Below, piece after piece: positions 55,048 through 64,000 of a DNA stretch of 64,000 nucleotides. The translations under genes and the position numbers were made by a program. The notes beneath the pieces were generated by a model, which made no database searches, was not told the origin of the DNA, and was given only the letters and a program-made list of their open reading frames with translations. Origin of the DNA: Avena insularis (Eukaryota; Streptophyta; Magnoliopsida; Poales; Poaceae); NCBI GenBank assembly GCA_023614405.1, contig CM042696.1, forward strand, positions 340,681,211-340,745,210. Reading direction: 5' to 3'. The first letter of the stretch is position 1, and each line of letters starts with the position of its first letter.

Positions 55048-56460
55048 TGATGTCTACGCACTTATATTCTTGTAGACAGTTGTTGGGCCTCCAAGTGCAG
55101 AGGTTTGTAGAACAGCAGCAAGTTTTCCCTTAAGTGGATCACCCAAGGTTTATCGAACTCAGGGAGGAAGTGGTCAAAGGTATCCCCTCTCAAGGAACCC
55201 TGCAATCAAGATACAAGAAGTCTCTTGTGTCCCCAACACACCCAATACACTTGTCAGGTGTATAGGTGCACTAGTTCGGCGAAGAGATAGTGAAATACAA
55301 GTGGTATAGATAATTATAAGTGGTAACGGTGATAGAAAATACTTTGATGGCGTGGAAGAGACTAAAGGGAAACTGAAATAAAGATGGAAGCAAGCAAACA
55401 TGTAACAGATCTAGTAGCAAACGGTGTTTCAATGCTTAGAAACAAAGCCTAGGGATCATACTTTCACTAGTGAACACTCTCATATAAATATATCATCTTC
55501 ATGATACTACGCTGAACTACTCTCCGGTTGAACACTCTAATCGATGGTAGGGCTATAACAGCACACCTCAAAGTAAGTCTTTCCCATCTAGAAAACCCCA
55601 CACTATCACCTTGAGTACTAGATGAGTCCAACAAACACCACAATTTCATAAAGACATCCAACTCCAAATATAACTCATAACAAGTATTTGTAATCTCTAG
55701 CCTAAGTGCCACCATGGTATGCATGTTGTCACTTTCACACACATGGGGAGAGCAAAGATCTATTAAAGCACTTAAGTAGCAAGGTAGATCTACTTGATTA
55801 CAAAGCTCATGATCACAATAGGATCATGCATAGAGAGAGAGATGAACACATAGCTACCGGTAGAACCCTTAGCCTCGAGAGAGAACTACTCCCTCCTCAT
55901 CATGGGAATCAGCAATGGTGATGGAGATGGCGGTGGAGATCGATGGAGATGGCTCCGGGGGCACTTCCCCGTCCCGGCAGGGTGTCGGAACAGAGACTTT
56001 CTGTCCCCTGAATCTCCCCTTCGGTGGCGGCAGCGCTGCAGAACTTTTCGTGGCTGGAGGCAGGACGATTTAGGGTTTTGGCTTCGGGAGGCTTCTTATA
56101 GGCGAGAGGGCAAGGTCGGTGGAGTGCCAGGGGGCCCACACCACCTGGTGGCGCGGGTATAGCTAGCCCGCGCCTGAGGGGGTGTGGCCAGGCCCTCCTC
56201 CGTCTCGTATTCTGGCTCCGTGAGTCTTCCGGTAAAATAGGAACTTTGGCTTTTGTCCCGTCCAATCCTGAGAATATTTATTTTCTGACTTCCTAGAACC
56301 AAAAACAGCAGAAAACAGGCAACTGGCACTATGGCATCTTGTTAATAGGTTAGTCCAAGAAATCATATGAAAAGTACTCCAAAGTTGGAACAAAACACAA
56401 GAAAATAGATAAAACCTAGCATGGAACATCAAAAATTATAGATACATTTGCAATGTATCA
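55048..56460 (-). repeat. S1 5' LTR
   Basis: This 1,413 bp LTR has minus-strand TATAAGAAGC (plus 56091-56100) as likely promoter. Short ORFs repeated in both LTRs (for example 48479-48706 and 55174-55401) reflect LTR identity only. Confidence 0.95.
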
Positions 56461-56780
56461 CCCACCGCTCGCCACCTCCACCACCATCTCGACGTCACGA
56501 GGAACCAGCACCACGCCACCGCACAAGCATGCCACCTCCAAGCAGTCATAGCCCGGTATCGTTATACGCGATCAAGGCTAACAACCACGGCATGTCAGAG
56601 AGCATAGCGGCTATGACAGACACAGGAGAAGGTCCCATAAGGAACCGACATGTCTGACAAGCAACCCCAACAACCACGGCATGCCAGAGAGCATAGCGGC
56701 CATGACGGCATGAGGAGTCGCAGGAGGGGAACAGCAAGAGAGCTAACCCATCACCTCCACCGCCGCCATCACCACCTAGC
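56461..56780 (+). pseudogene. G1 gag, segment between S1 and solo LTR 2
   Basis: This continues the G1 frame after S1 is removed. The product is proline-rich (RSPPPPPSRRHEE, then RHRTSMPPPSSHSPVS). The frame meets a TGA at 56656-56658 and further stops. The block aacaaccacggcatg(t/c)cagag occurs twice (about 56579 and 56671), an internal duplication of about 92 bp. It ends at the solo LTR target CTAGC (56776-56780). Confidence 0.7.
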
Positions 56781-58859
56781 TGAAGGGGATCCACAGCAGA
56801 AAACAAAAAAATCCTACGATGGAACCCTAAAAACTGCCTAGGATCTATCTATGTAGTAATGCAGTAACGGCTAATGCGTATAGAATACATACCCTTGTAG
56901 ACCGTATGTGGTTAATGTTCTGCGGGGAACGTAGTTGTTGTAGTCGTACTCGTAGCTGACCTCAAGGTCGCGAAGCTCCTCGCAGGTCACCCCTTGCTCC
57001 TTCTTCATCGTGCAGAAGCTCCGGCTCACGACATTTAAGCGCCCCAAGTGTTGCGCCTCGTGTCTTCGTACACATCCGGTGCACGATGAGACCTCTGGCT
57101 CCCCGATCCCACCGGGAGTGCGGAAGTTGATATCCGGCTAGGAATCCCTGTAGCGCAATGGCGTACTAGAGGTATGCCTTATTCGCACATCCCAAACTCT
57201 AGGCCATGGTCACAAGGGCTAGAGAGAGAGGGAAGGAGGAAGTCAACCAAAAGACTTCTCCAAATATTGGTGTATCTAATCCCACCCATGGGCACCCCTT
57301 TATATAGGAAGAGGGGGTGTGCCCTCCCTATTAGGTTAGCCATGTGGGACTATTAGTAAAGGAAAAATACCAGGTATTTTCGTCTTGGCCGATTGGGCTG
57401 AATCAGTATAGCCTAAAGCCAAAAAGGAGGCAGCAAACAGCAGCCTGGGAAGGGGGTTGGCCGGGTGGGCCTTGGCGTGGCCCACCTCGCGCCTTCCTTC
57501 CTCTCGTGCATGGTGTCCTAGAACGAGTGGCCCGGGTGGGCGGATGCCCACCAGGACCAGCGCCCGCCCTGACACCTTGGCGGTCCGCTTGACCCACTTT
57601 GCTCACCGCCGGGTAGGCTGCCTGCTTGCCACGGCCGGCTGGCGGCTCCCATGAGCCCCGCATGGGCCGGGGTCGAGCCAGGCCGGCTGCCACGGCTGGT
57701 GGCTGGCGCCTGCCCCCGTGCGGAGCGGAGTATCCGCCGCCCACGTGGGCTGGGCTATTTTTCTTTTTCCCTTTTCTTTACCTGCAACTTTTCTTCTAGG
57801 CTATTTCCCTCCGGGATTTGGCCTAATATAAAAGTTGCCTTTATAAATCTTAATTTAAATATTATTTAGAATATATTAATTCATAATTAACATATACTAA
57901 ATGTATATTCAAATTCCTATTTATCCGAAAACACTTTTCTGGGTCTTTTCCTTTATTCTTTCTCCGAACCACTTCGGATCTCTCTGTGGAACAATTCCGG
58001 CTTTCTCTTTCTCTACTATGATTTCGTCTTACGAATGATCGCTCTCATCGTACCCTTAAGTGTATCTTCTCACGGCTTGGGAATGCTCTAGACATGATCT
58101 GTATCAATGATCAACAGAGGGACCAGGGATATCCATGTGACCCCTATGCATTCCTGATGACAATGTCGTTTGAACCAGTAAATGTAGCATCCAATTCCTT
58201 TTGTTTATCAATACGACTTGTCCGAGACCCAATCATTGGTATCACATACCTTGTTCAATCTCGTTCACAACAAGTTCTGTTTTCTTGTTACCGTGATATT
58301 ACATCCCCGTGACTGAGTCACATGTTGCAACATTTATGGATGTAATCTCACCAAGCCAGACATATGTATCTTTACCCGTCATGTGGGTGAACAAATCTCG
58401 GTCTTTCAGTCACATGTCATCTACTGTTCCTTCGGAATACCCAACGTACACCTTTATGGCCACCATATTACCAGATGACGGTTGATGTAGTCTAAACAGC
58501 CTCGGGAAACAGTGAGTAATGTGAGCTCACGATCTAAGGAAAAGGAGTCTAGGTATAGTTGTTGCAACAATGAACTATATGACTTGATCGTGTTGCAATC
58601 CTTCGAGGAATGTCCATCACATCATTCTCCAATGATATGACCCTGTTGTCAATTGACATAAATGCCCATGATCTTGAAACCCAGATCATCCTCATGACCA
58701 ACGAACTAGTATGAATAGAGGCTACTAGGGACTTGGTTGTTTCATACCACACCTGTACCAATGTTTCTACTTGGCACAATATGAGACTATTATAAAAACT
58801 AATTGAGATATGACAATAAAAACCTATTTATTATTTGCCTCTAGGGCATATCTCCTTCA
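56781..58859 (-). mobile_element. Solo LTR 2 (same terminus type as solo LTR 1)
   Basis: This single 2,079 bp LTR has minus-strand start TGAAGGAGATATGCCCTAGA and end GATCCCCTTCA, giving TGAAGG/CCTTCA inverted ends. Flanks are CTAGC (56776-56780) and CTAGA (58860-58864), a target duplication with one mismatch. A minus-strand TATATAAAGG (plus 57297-57306) is the probable promoter. It is well diverged from solo LTR 1. No internal sequence remains. Confidence 0.85.
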
Positions 58860-58864
58860 CTAGA

Positions 58865-60215
58865 AGCCATCATGGCGGAGGGCATGGTGGATCTCACAAA
58901 TCATGCCACAACTCCCCTCCCCATGATGGAAAAGGGAAGCAGCCAGAGTCATATGACGCACGATCGCGGTTGGACAAGATCCAAGAAGCTCGGGAGCTCC
59001 CATACCTTGGGCCACGATGTTTTGGACTAGTCATACGGGCCACAACATACCCCAAGGGCCTCCGGATAGACAAGACCATCAAGCCATACAATGGCACCGC
59101 CCGACCAGCAATGTGGTTACAGGACTACAGCGAAGCGATCCATATCGCAGGGGAAACCCCAATGTCGCTGCCAAGTACCTCCCACTCATGTTGACCGGCA
59201 CCGACCGGCAATGGATCGACGACTTACCGGAGAAATCAATATGCAATTGGTTAGACATGCATGAAGCATTCACCAAGAACTTCGAGGGTATGTACAAATG
59301 TCCCTACACTATCGGAGACCTATAGTGGTGTGTGCAAGAAAAGGATGAAACCTCCCGTGCCTACCTCTCTTGCTGGCTGGATATGAAAAATTCCTACGCA
59401 GGGGTGCACGAATAGACCGCTATGGCTGCCTTCATTGATGGACTGGAGAAGGGAACTTTGCTCCGACATACATTGAAGCGCAGGCAAGACAACAATGACC
59501 TCAACCTCAACGCAATGATCGCCATGGCTAGTGAGTTCGCCGCTGCTAATGACGACGCGCGTGGATCATTGCTGGCAATAGCAGTCCCTACCCAGGCCAA
59601 GAAGAATAACAATAACAAGCGGAAGAATCCGCCCGAAGAGAAGCAAGTAGCCGACATGGTCACCGCAACGTTCACTGGCAGAGGCAATGGTGGAAAGTGT
59701 GGACGTGGTCGGGGAACTAGCAACGGCCAACAGATAAGTGACACTACACCCTCCGCGCCCCGCATTCCCCAAACGTATGAACAGTACCGCGATATGCCGT
59801 GTTTCGTCCATCTCGACGCCAATGGAAAATCCACCCACACCAATCGCCAGTGCAAGTTTGTCAATGATCTCAAGGAGGACCCTGAGTCCGGCTACAAGCG
59901 AAGTCAGAAGAACAGACCCCACGGAAAGGGCAAAGGGAAGAAGAAGGAGGAAGAACCCAAGGAATCAAGTGATATGGACGAGGGCGTGGACCCAAAATCT
60001 TCCGACAAGGGAGAGGATAAAGGGAAAAATCCCTTCAAAAAGAAGTCTCCATGTTACCACACCTTCCTTGGTACCCCAACCGTCCGGGCCCAGAAAACCT
60101 CTCTGAGGATACTGATGGCTACCCTCCCTCTGGTTCCCCAGTACGCCAGGTGGTCGGAAGTTCAAATTACTTGGGATAGGAAGGATCACCCAGAACTTAT
60201 CCCAACAGAGAACTA
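58865..60215 (+). pseudogene. G1 gag, capsid core and nucleic-acid-binding part
   Basis: After solo LTR 2 come the lead-in YLGPRCFGLVIRATTYPKGL and YNGTARPAMWLQDYSEAI, a frameshift near 59155, then YLPLMLTGTDRQWIDDLPEK, MHEAFTKNFEGMYKCPYTIG, a TAG (59323), and another TAG (59413). From 59422 the frame is open to 60213: AAFIDGLEKGTLLRHTLKRR, a basic glycine-rich patch, CFVHLDANGKSTHTNRQC (C-x2-H-x8-H-x4-C knuckle), and a lysine/glutamate-rich linker. It ends with a TAG at 60214-60216, followed in frame by protease. Confidence 0.88.
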
Positions 60216-60736
60216 GTATGCCATGGTCATCAATCCTTTAATTGATGGCACGGAGTTCACCAAGTGCCTCGTGGACAGTGGAAGCAGCATCAACATCATG
60301 TACCAAGATACACTAACAAGATGAACTGGACGGAGACCCAGCTAAGGAAGAGCAACACCGTATTCCATGGGGTTGTCCCTGGCCGACAAGCAAATTCCCT
60401 GGGCTGCATCACTCTTCCGGTCGCTTTTGGCGATGTAAACAATTACCGCCAAGAACACATGACATTTGAAGTTGTGCCTTTCAAGAGCGTGTACCACGTC
60501 ATCTTCGGACGCGATATCTTCCACTCCTTCCTCGCAAGGCTATGCTTTGTCTACAACAAACTCAAGATTCCTGGACCAAATGGCGTCATCACTGTTGACG
60601 GAAGCTTCACCAAGGCACGGGAGTGCGAGATCAGCAACGCCGCCTTCACCGAAGCAGTCCTCTACGGTGAGGAGTTCAGGGAGATCCAGAACCAGGTCGA
60701 TGCATCGGAGATGCCGGCTTCGAAGAAGCAGATCAC
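60216..60736 (+). pseudogene. G1 protease, cut by S2
   Basis: KCLVDSGSSINIMYQDTL holds an intact DSG triad (Asp at 60274-60276). A frameshift at about 60320 follows. The later blocks (VFHGVVPGRQANSLG, YRQEHMTFEVVPFKSVYHVI, PGPNGVITVDGSFTKARECE) are open to the S2 junction at 60736 (target ATCAC, 60732-60736). The rest of pol would lie beyond S2, outside the window. Confidence 0.87.
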
Positions 60737-62287
60737 TGATACGTTGCAAACATATCTATAATTTTTTTATGTTCCATTCTTGTTTTATATCTACTTTCTT
60801 ATGTTTTGTCCACACTTTGGAGTATTTTTATACATTTTCTAGAACTAACCTATTAACAAGATGCCATAGTGCCAATTGCACTTTTCGCTGTTTTGGTTCG
60901 GAAAAGCGAAAATGAATATTCTAGGAATTGGACGGGACAAAAGCCAAAGTTAATATTTCACCGAGGGGAACACGGAGCCAGAAGATGAGACGGAGAGGGG
61001 CCAGGGGCCGGCCACACCACCGGGCCACGTGGCCAGGCCTGGCCCACGCCAGGGGGTGGTGTGGCAGCCTAGGGCACCCCCTCGGCCTCCCCTTTCGCCT
61101 ATAAGAAGCCTCCAATACAGAAACCCTAAGTACGCGATTAAAATTCCTTGAAAGAGTCTGTAGCCGCCGTCATCTCCATCCCTAGATCGGGAGGGATCTG
61201 AAGCTCTTCCCGGCACCCTGCCGGAGGGGAGAATTCACCCTGGAGGCCTTCTTCATCACCATGACTGCCTCCAGTGTGATGCGTGAGTAGTACATCCCTG
61301 GACTACGGGTCCATGTAGTAGCTAGATGGTTGGTTCTTCTCCTTTGTGCTACCATGTTTATATCTTGTGAGCTCCATTCATGATCAATATCATCTATTTG
61401 TAATCATACATGTTGTTTTTGCGGGGATCAGATGTATATTGAGAAGCTATTTCAGATTGATTATTGATTTTATCATGTCTTTGTTATTTGTGATCTTGCA
61501 TGCTCTCTGTTGTTAGTAGTTATCTTGGCCGAGTAAATTCTAGCAACTCCAAGAGGGTGTATTTATGCTCGATAGTGGGTTCATGCCTCTAGTAATCTGG
61601 GGAAGTGATAGAAATATCTAAGGTACTAGATGTGTTGTTGCTACTAGGGAGAAAACAACAATCCTTTGTTCATAGAACAATCGTATTGTTTACTTTACAC
61701 AGAATGCTTAATGCAATTATATATTGCTTGCAACTTAATACTAGAGGGGGTTCGGATGATAACCTGAAGGAGGATTATTAGTCATAGATGCAGTTGGATT
61801 ATGGTCTATGTATAATGTTGTAATGCCCAATCAAATCTCATAGGAGTCAAGATGATTAGTATATGCATGTATGCTTTCTCGATGTTTGTCAATTGCCCTG
61901 CTGAAATTTGTTCACCCAACATGTCATCTATCTTAAGGAGAATCACCACTAGTGAACTATGGACCCCGGTCCTTTCTTTTACTATTAATCTACTATTTAC
62001 TGTTTTTTTGTTTACTTTCTGCAAGCAATTACTATCTTCCACACAATACGTTTAATCCTTTGTTTTCAGCAAAATCGGTGAGATTGACAACCTCATTATA
62101 AGTTGGGGCAAAGTTATGTGGTTGTATTATGTAGGATTCCAAGTTGGAAACAACACCTTGGAGGTGTTTCCTTGCTCCTACTGGTTCGATAACCTTGGTT
62201 TCATAACTGAGGGAAAACTTGTTGCTGTGCTCATCATACCTTCCTCTTGGGGTTCCCTAATGAGCTCGAATATATTTTGAGCCATCA
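60737..62287 (+). repeat. S2 5' LTR
   Basis: This 1,551 bp LTR ends in GAGCCATCA. TATAAGAAGCC at about 61100 is the likely promoter. The first 250 bp align with the S1 LTR; the rest is more diverged. Confidence 0.85.
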
Positions 62288-62298
62288 AGCTATTTTTC

Positions 62299-62315
62299 TG
62301 GCGCCGTTGCCGGGG
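62299..62315 (+). other. S2 primer binding site
   Basis: TGGCGCCGTTGCCGGGG lies eleven bases after the LTR. It is the same site and about the same spacing as S1. Confidence 0.85.
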
Positions 62316-62504
62316 AGTCAAGGACATATTCACAAGGGGAGTCCCTCATAACCAATCTCTTTACTTTGTTTTATGAGTTTTGCTTAGTTTATTTCTGCTT
62401 TGTTTGCTTGTTTATTTATCAAAAACCCAAAAAAAATTAATTGCACTAGTTTGCTTTCCTTATCAAAAACATAAAAATTATTGGTTCCTCGTTCTTAGCT
62501 CACC

Positions 62505-63128
62505 ATGTTGATCCCCAAGTTCACCCTAAAAGACCTTGCAATAGGTAGTGGCTCTATAATTGGAAAAGATAATATTGAAGAATTCTTTAATCATGTTAGT
62601 AAGCATGAGGATATTGAGGATAGATCCCTTGCAGAACTTGCTCCAAATTATGAAATTGCTGCATCTTCTTTAGTTCACATGTTGGAAGCTAGGTTTGTTA
62701 ATCTTAACCCCATAATGCAAGTAATGTTTCTTAAACTTAAAGAAATTGAGGACCCCGAAAAGAGAGATTTTATTCTGGAAACCTTGCTTAAAGAATTCTA
62801 TGATGGTGCTAAGGAAGCTAGAAAAGTGTTTGATCGTTTTAATATGCTAGGCTCATATGTAGATGTTATTGGTACATGAGGAAATATGAACAAAACCGAA
62901 CCTAATGGGGAGGGAATTAAGATACCAATACCTTTTAAACTTGTAGGAATGCATGAAGCCTTAGAAAAGAATTTTGATTGGATTGTTCCTGAAACCCTGT
63001 TTGATGAAAATAGTGAACCCAAGAGCATTGAGAGAGGATCCTATAGAACTTATTTGGATGAGATACCTTGCCTTGTTGAAGATATTTCTGGTATTAATCT
63101 TAATGCTTCTTCATTTGAGAATACTTGA
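62505..63128 (+). pseudogene. S2 ORF, 208 codons with one stop, function unknown
   Basis: The ATG at 62505 opens 124 codons to TGA (62877-62879), then the same frame runs on from 62880 to 63128. The product starts MLIPKFTLKDLAIGSGSIIG, is mostly helical and charged (SKHEDIEDRSLAELAPNYEI, FLKLKEIEDPEKRDFILETL), and ends with a part rich in acidic and hydrophobic residues. I recall similar short hypothetical proteins from Triticeae Sabrina-type elements. It shows no gag core and no pol domain. A CGA codon changed to TGA would explain the stop. The role is unknown. Confidence 0.7.
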
Positions 63129-64000
63129 TTCTTTTCTTGCTTCTTATGCCTAACTTAAAGGTGTTAAAGAAAAGTACTTATTGGGAGATAACCCACAAGT
63201 TTTAGTTGAGTCTTGGAAGTCATTTATTCAGTAATAACCTCTCCTTATCATTTTTATGCGGTTTTTGTGCCAAGAGTAACCTCTAATGAGAGAGAAGTAA
63301 TGCTTAGGAAAGTTGCTGTCCCGAAACAGATTTTGGTTCTTCGCTGTAAAAATTCATGAAAAAGATCTGTACATCGGTTTGAGCTGTAATTTTATGTGCT
63401 TCTGCCCCAGGTTGTTATCCAACTTTAGTTAGTTCAACACTTTTCAATTTGAGCAACATAAGGTCTTCTAAAAAATCGGTTTCTACCTACTGGTCTGTTT
63501 TGGCAGATTTCTGCCATTATTTGCATTTGCTTCTTGTTGATTCCTTTTTGGGTTCTTTTTGGGGAAATTGAGATTTTTTAGGGAAGTGCTACAGTAGCTT
63601 GTGTTTTAATGGAAGTTTTACTTGTGTTGGAACTGAACCAAAAGGCTTATTATCTTGAGTACACTAATGTTGCTAATGAAGATTGTGTGAAGTTTTGTAT
63701 GAAGGAAAAATTTCAGGTGTAAGGGAAGAATGATGTAATGAGATGAAGAATGAACAAAATCTCAAGCTTGGGGATGCCACCCTGTTTCACCCCAAGAAAT
63801 ATTCAAGAAGTACAAGCGTCAAATCTTGGGGATGCCCAAGGTATCCCCTTCTTCATCAATAAAAATCTCAGGTTTCTTCCAAACACTTCATTTTTATTGT
63901 TTCATGCACAGTTGTGTTGTTCTTGGAGCGTCTTCGTTTTTGTTTTTGGTTTTAGTTTGCTTGGTTTGCTTAGTTTTCTTGAATAAATTGGTTGGACCCC
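63129..64000 (+). other. S2 3' non-coding region
   Basis: No gene is supported here; the frame at 63750-63986 has a counterpart in the non-coding part of S1. The region matches S1 51330-52246 in reverse orientation, including gtacttattgggagataacc and ttcttccaaacacttcattt. Confidence 0.8.

Larger units (their letters stand above)
48353..56460 (-). mobile_element. S1: Sabrina-like, gag-only LTR retrotransposon
   Basis: This 8,108 bp element is flanked by the perfect duplication CCCAC (48348-48352 and 56461-56465). Its LTRs (1,416 and 1,413 bp) differ by only a few percent by eye. Minus-strand order: LTR (starts TGATACATTGC), primer site TGGCGCCGTTGCCGGGG, one ORF of 859 codons, a 2.5 kb non-coding region, polypurine tract AAGCTTGGGGATGT, LTR. 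No protease, RT, RNase H or integrase is present, so it must use enzymes from a relative. LTR start, primer site and layout recall the Triticeae family Sabrina (from memory). Confidence 0.9.
20679..64000 (+). mobile_element. G1: Ty3/Gypsy Tat-lineage retrotransposon, host of four nested insertions
   Basis: The visible G1 segments are 20679-22572, 48046-48352, 56461-56780 and 58860-60736, about 4.4 kb of its own sequence. They cover the 5' LTR, primer site, gag and protease. Removing the insertions with their target duplications joins the reading frame at the CH1 and S1 sites. RT, integrase and the 3' LTR lie outside the window. It inserted into the RT of A1 (flank TTCCA). Confidence 0.85.
60737..64000 (+). 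mobile_element. S2: Sabrina-like non-autonomous LTR retrotransposon, 5' part
   Basis: The LTR starts TGATACGTTGCAAAC at 60737. The primer site is at 62299-62315, one short ORF follows, then 3' non-coding sequence shared with S1. The 3' LTR lies outside the window. LTR, primer site and 3' region are clearly related to S1, but the ORF is a different protein. Confidence 0.87.

Noticed and set aside
56448..58312. Small ORFs in and around solo LTR 2
   Set aside because: They lie inside an LTR with verified ends, carry no domain, and overlap on both strands.
25735..62315. tRNA genes near the elements
   Set aside because: Only the short primer binding sites complementary to tRNA 3' ends are present; no cloverleaf sequence was seen.

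Overview
The window looks like intergenic DNA of a large-genome grass. The evidence is the set of grass-type LTR retrotransposons and two solo LTRs carrying the 'atatgccctagaggcaata' terminus that I associate with Triticeae and related Pooideae. I find no intact host gene, no tRNA or rRNA gene and no CRISPR. Nearly every base lies in nested LTR retrotransposons or in one tandem-repeat array. Family names rest on domain order and remembered family hallmarks; no search was run. I label the elements G0, A1, G1, CH1, G2, S1 and S2.

Left part. Bases 1-2085 may be a decayed minus-strand LTR (weak call). A tandem array of about 170 or 213 bp units follows (2086-2160, resuming at 12116-13745). It is split by G0, a Ty3/Gypsy Tat-lineage element at 2161-12115 with target duplication GAGAC. 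G0 is itself split inside its gag zinc knuckle by a minus-strand solo LTR (4859-6541, duplication GAAAG). Bases 13746-14450 are unclassified and hold a possible exon-intron fragment.

Middle and right part. A1 is a minus-strand Athila-lineage Gypsy element (14451-20678; its other end is out of view). Its reverse transcriptase is cut by G1, a plus-strand Tat-lineage element that starts at 20679 and runs off the window. G1 is in turn cut by four insertions: CH1 (22573-48045, GCCAA), a chromovirus with a chromodomain and LTRs of 3.2 and 4.0 kb; S1 (48353-56460, CCCAC), a Sabrina-like minus-strand element with one uninterrupted 859-codon gag-type ORF and no pol; a second solo LTR (56781-58859, CTAGC/CTAGA); and S2 (60737 to beyond the end), a relative of S1 with a different ORF. 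CH1 contains G2 (25856-38353, CTTGA), a GC-rich Tat-lineage element with a five-exon gene on its antisense strand.

Order of events from the nesting: A1, then G1, then CH1, S1, solo LTR 2 and S2 in unknown relative order, with G2 after CH1. The large elements are mostly dead (frameshifts and stops). Almost all clear in-frame stops are TAG, as expected from C-to-T decay of methylated CAG codons. The points most worth a second look are the antisense spliced gene of G2, the paired splice acceptors that would choose between an extra ORF and gag in CH1, the hairpin array of A1, the internal copies of the G2 polypurine tract, and the intact ORF of the otherwise non-autonomous S1.
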